Below, one piece after another: positions 43,259-43,549 of a DNA stretch of 43,549 bases. The number at the start of each line of letters is the position of its first letter. Positions within the stretch are counted from its first letter, which is position 1. The translations under genes and the position numbers were made by a program. This DNA comes from Sphingobacteriales bacterium UTBCD1 (GTDB taxonomy: Bacteria > Bacteroidota > Bacteroidia > Chitinophagales > Chitinophagaceae). The notes under the pieces are model-generated. The model searched no databases. It was not told the origin of the DNA and was given only the letters and a program-made list of their open reading frames with translations. The stretch covers positions 1-43,549 of the forward strand of contig MWTC01000037.1 of the NCBI GenBank assembly GCA_002066995.1. Reading direction: 5' to 3'.

Positions 43259-43549
43259 GTTTGTTAGTTTTTGTTAAGAAGAAAATGAAAGAGAATTATT
43301 AAAAAGAATACATTTTATAAAAGCAACATATTCATACATGAAAGTTAGGTATTATGATTTAATCTTATTCACACTTTCTATAATTTTTCTTATAAAGACT
43401 ATCCCATAAAATAGACAAACGCTTTAATAATTTTACTGCGGCTTTTTGCGGTTAGGTTTAGATAAGGCGGGATGGAGTTCGGGTTTTCATTAAGATCATT
43501 TTTCCCGGCAGCTCTTAAGAATAATATTTTCCTGACTTGTCCGCCTCAA
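43259..43549. other. Leader region of the SusC/SusD unit
   Basis: This AT-rich 291-bp end of the window must hold the SusC promoter. I saw no exact TAnnTTTG box on the minus strand and no strong hairpin; the region may continue into a regulatory gene beyond the window. Confidence 0.3.

Overview
The window looks like a chromosome segment of a member of the Bacteroidota, probably close to Chitinophagaceae. The signs are a SusC/SusD outer-membrane pair, promoter -7 boxes of the TAnnTTTG type, lack of Shine-Dalgarno sequences, a homogentisate dioxygenase and PEP carboxylase of Bacteroidota type, and the gene order infA-rpmJ-rpsM-rpsK-rpsD-rpoA-rplQ. No rRNA, tRNA or CRISPR array was recognised. 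All assignments come from reading motifs; no database search was run.

Layout. (1) 146-5166, minus strand: a nitric-oxide/iron-sulfur stress operon. It runs from a RIC/ScdA-type di-iron repair protein carrying three DUF2249 repeats, through a DUF1858+DUF2249 protein, a haem-copper-oxidase-like membrane protein, a SufT/MIP18-like factor and an Rrf2 [Fe-S] regulator, to an ArsC-like protein. A 24-bp palindrome sits over the promoter. (2) 5356-13176: housekeeping genes, namely U32 protein plus ferredoxin, a TPR lipoprotein, a PD40 propeller, a small membrane protein, a phosphodiesterase, a Nudix hydrolase, homogentisate dioxygenase and a fasciclin lipoprotein. (3) 13354-24980: a visibly AT-richer defence island. 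It holds Vsr endonuclease, then a tightly packed operon of XRE regulator, cytosine-5 methyltransferase, DrmE-like protein, NERD-nuclease/UvrD-type helicase, DrmA helicase and DrmB (DUF1998). This matches a class 2 DISARM system in which the usual phospholipase-D gene drmC is absent and a NERD-helicase sits in the operon. (4) 25090-28593: a small unknown gene, a serine hydrolase, then a REP-associated tyrosine transposase (RAYT) with nine 50-bp double-hairpin REP-like repeats, eight of them clustered behind its start codon. (5) 28594-35957: an M16 protease, a hypothetical protein and the infA-to-rplQ ribosomal operon. (6) 36043-43258: PEP carboxylase, and a convergent SusC/SusD pair read leftward.

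How genes work together. In the first operon the Rrf2 protein probably senses NO or Fe-S damage and controls repair of damaged iron centres. In the defence island the methyltransferase would mark self DNA, Vsr would repair the T:G mismatches that 5-methylcytosine creates, DrmA/DrmB would act on unmodified incoming DNA, and the NERD-helicase may supply the nuclease activity. The RAYT probably moved or amplified the surrounding repeats: one segment of the array carries a copy of the RAYT's own 5' end with a ruined start codon.
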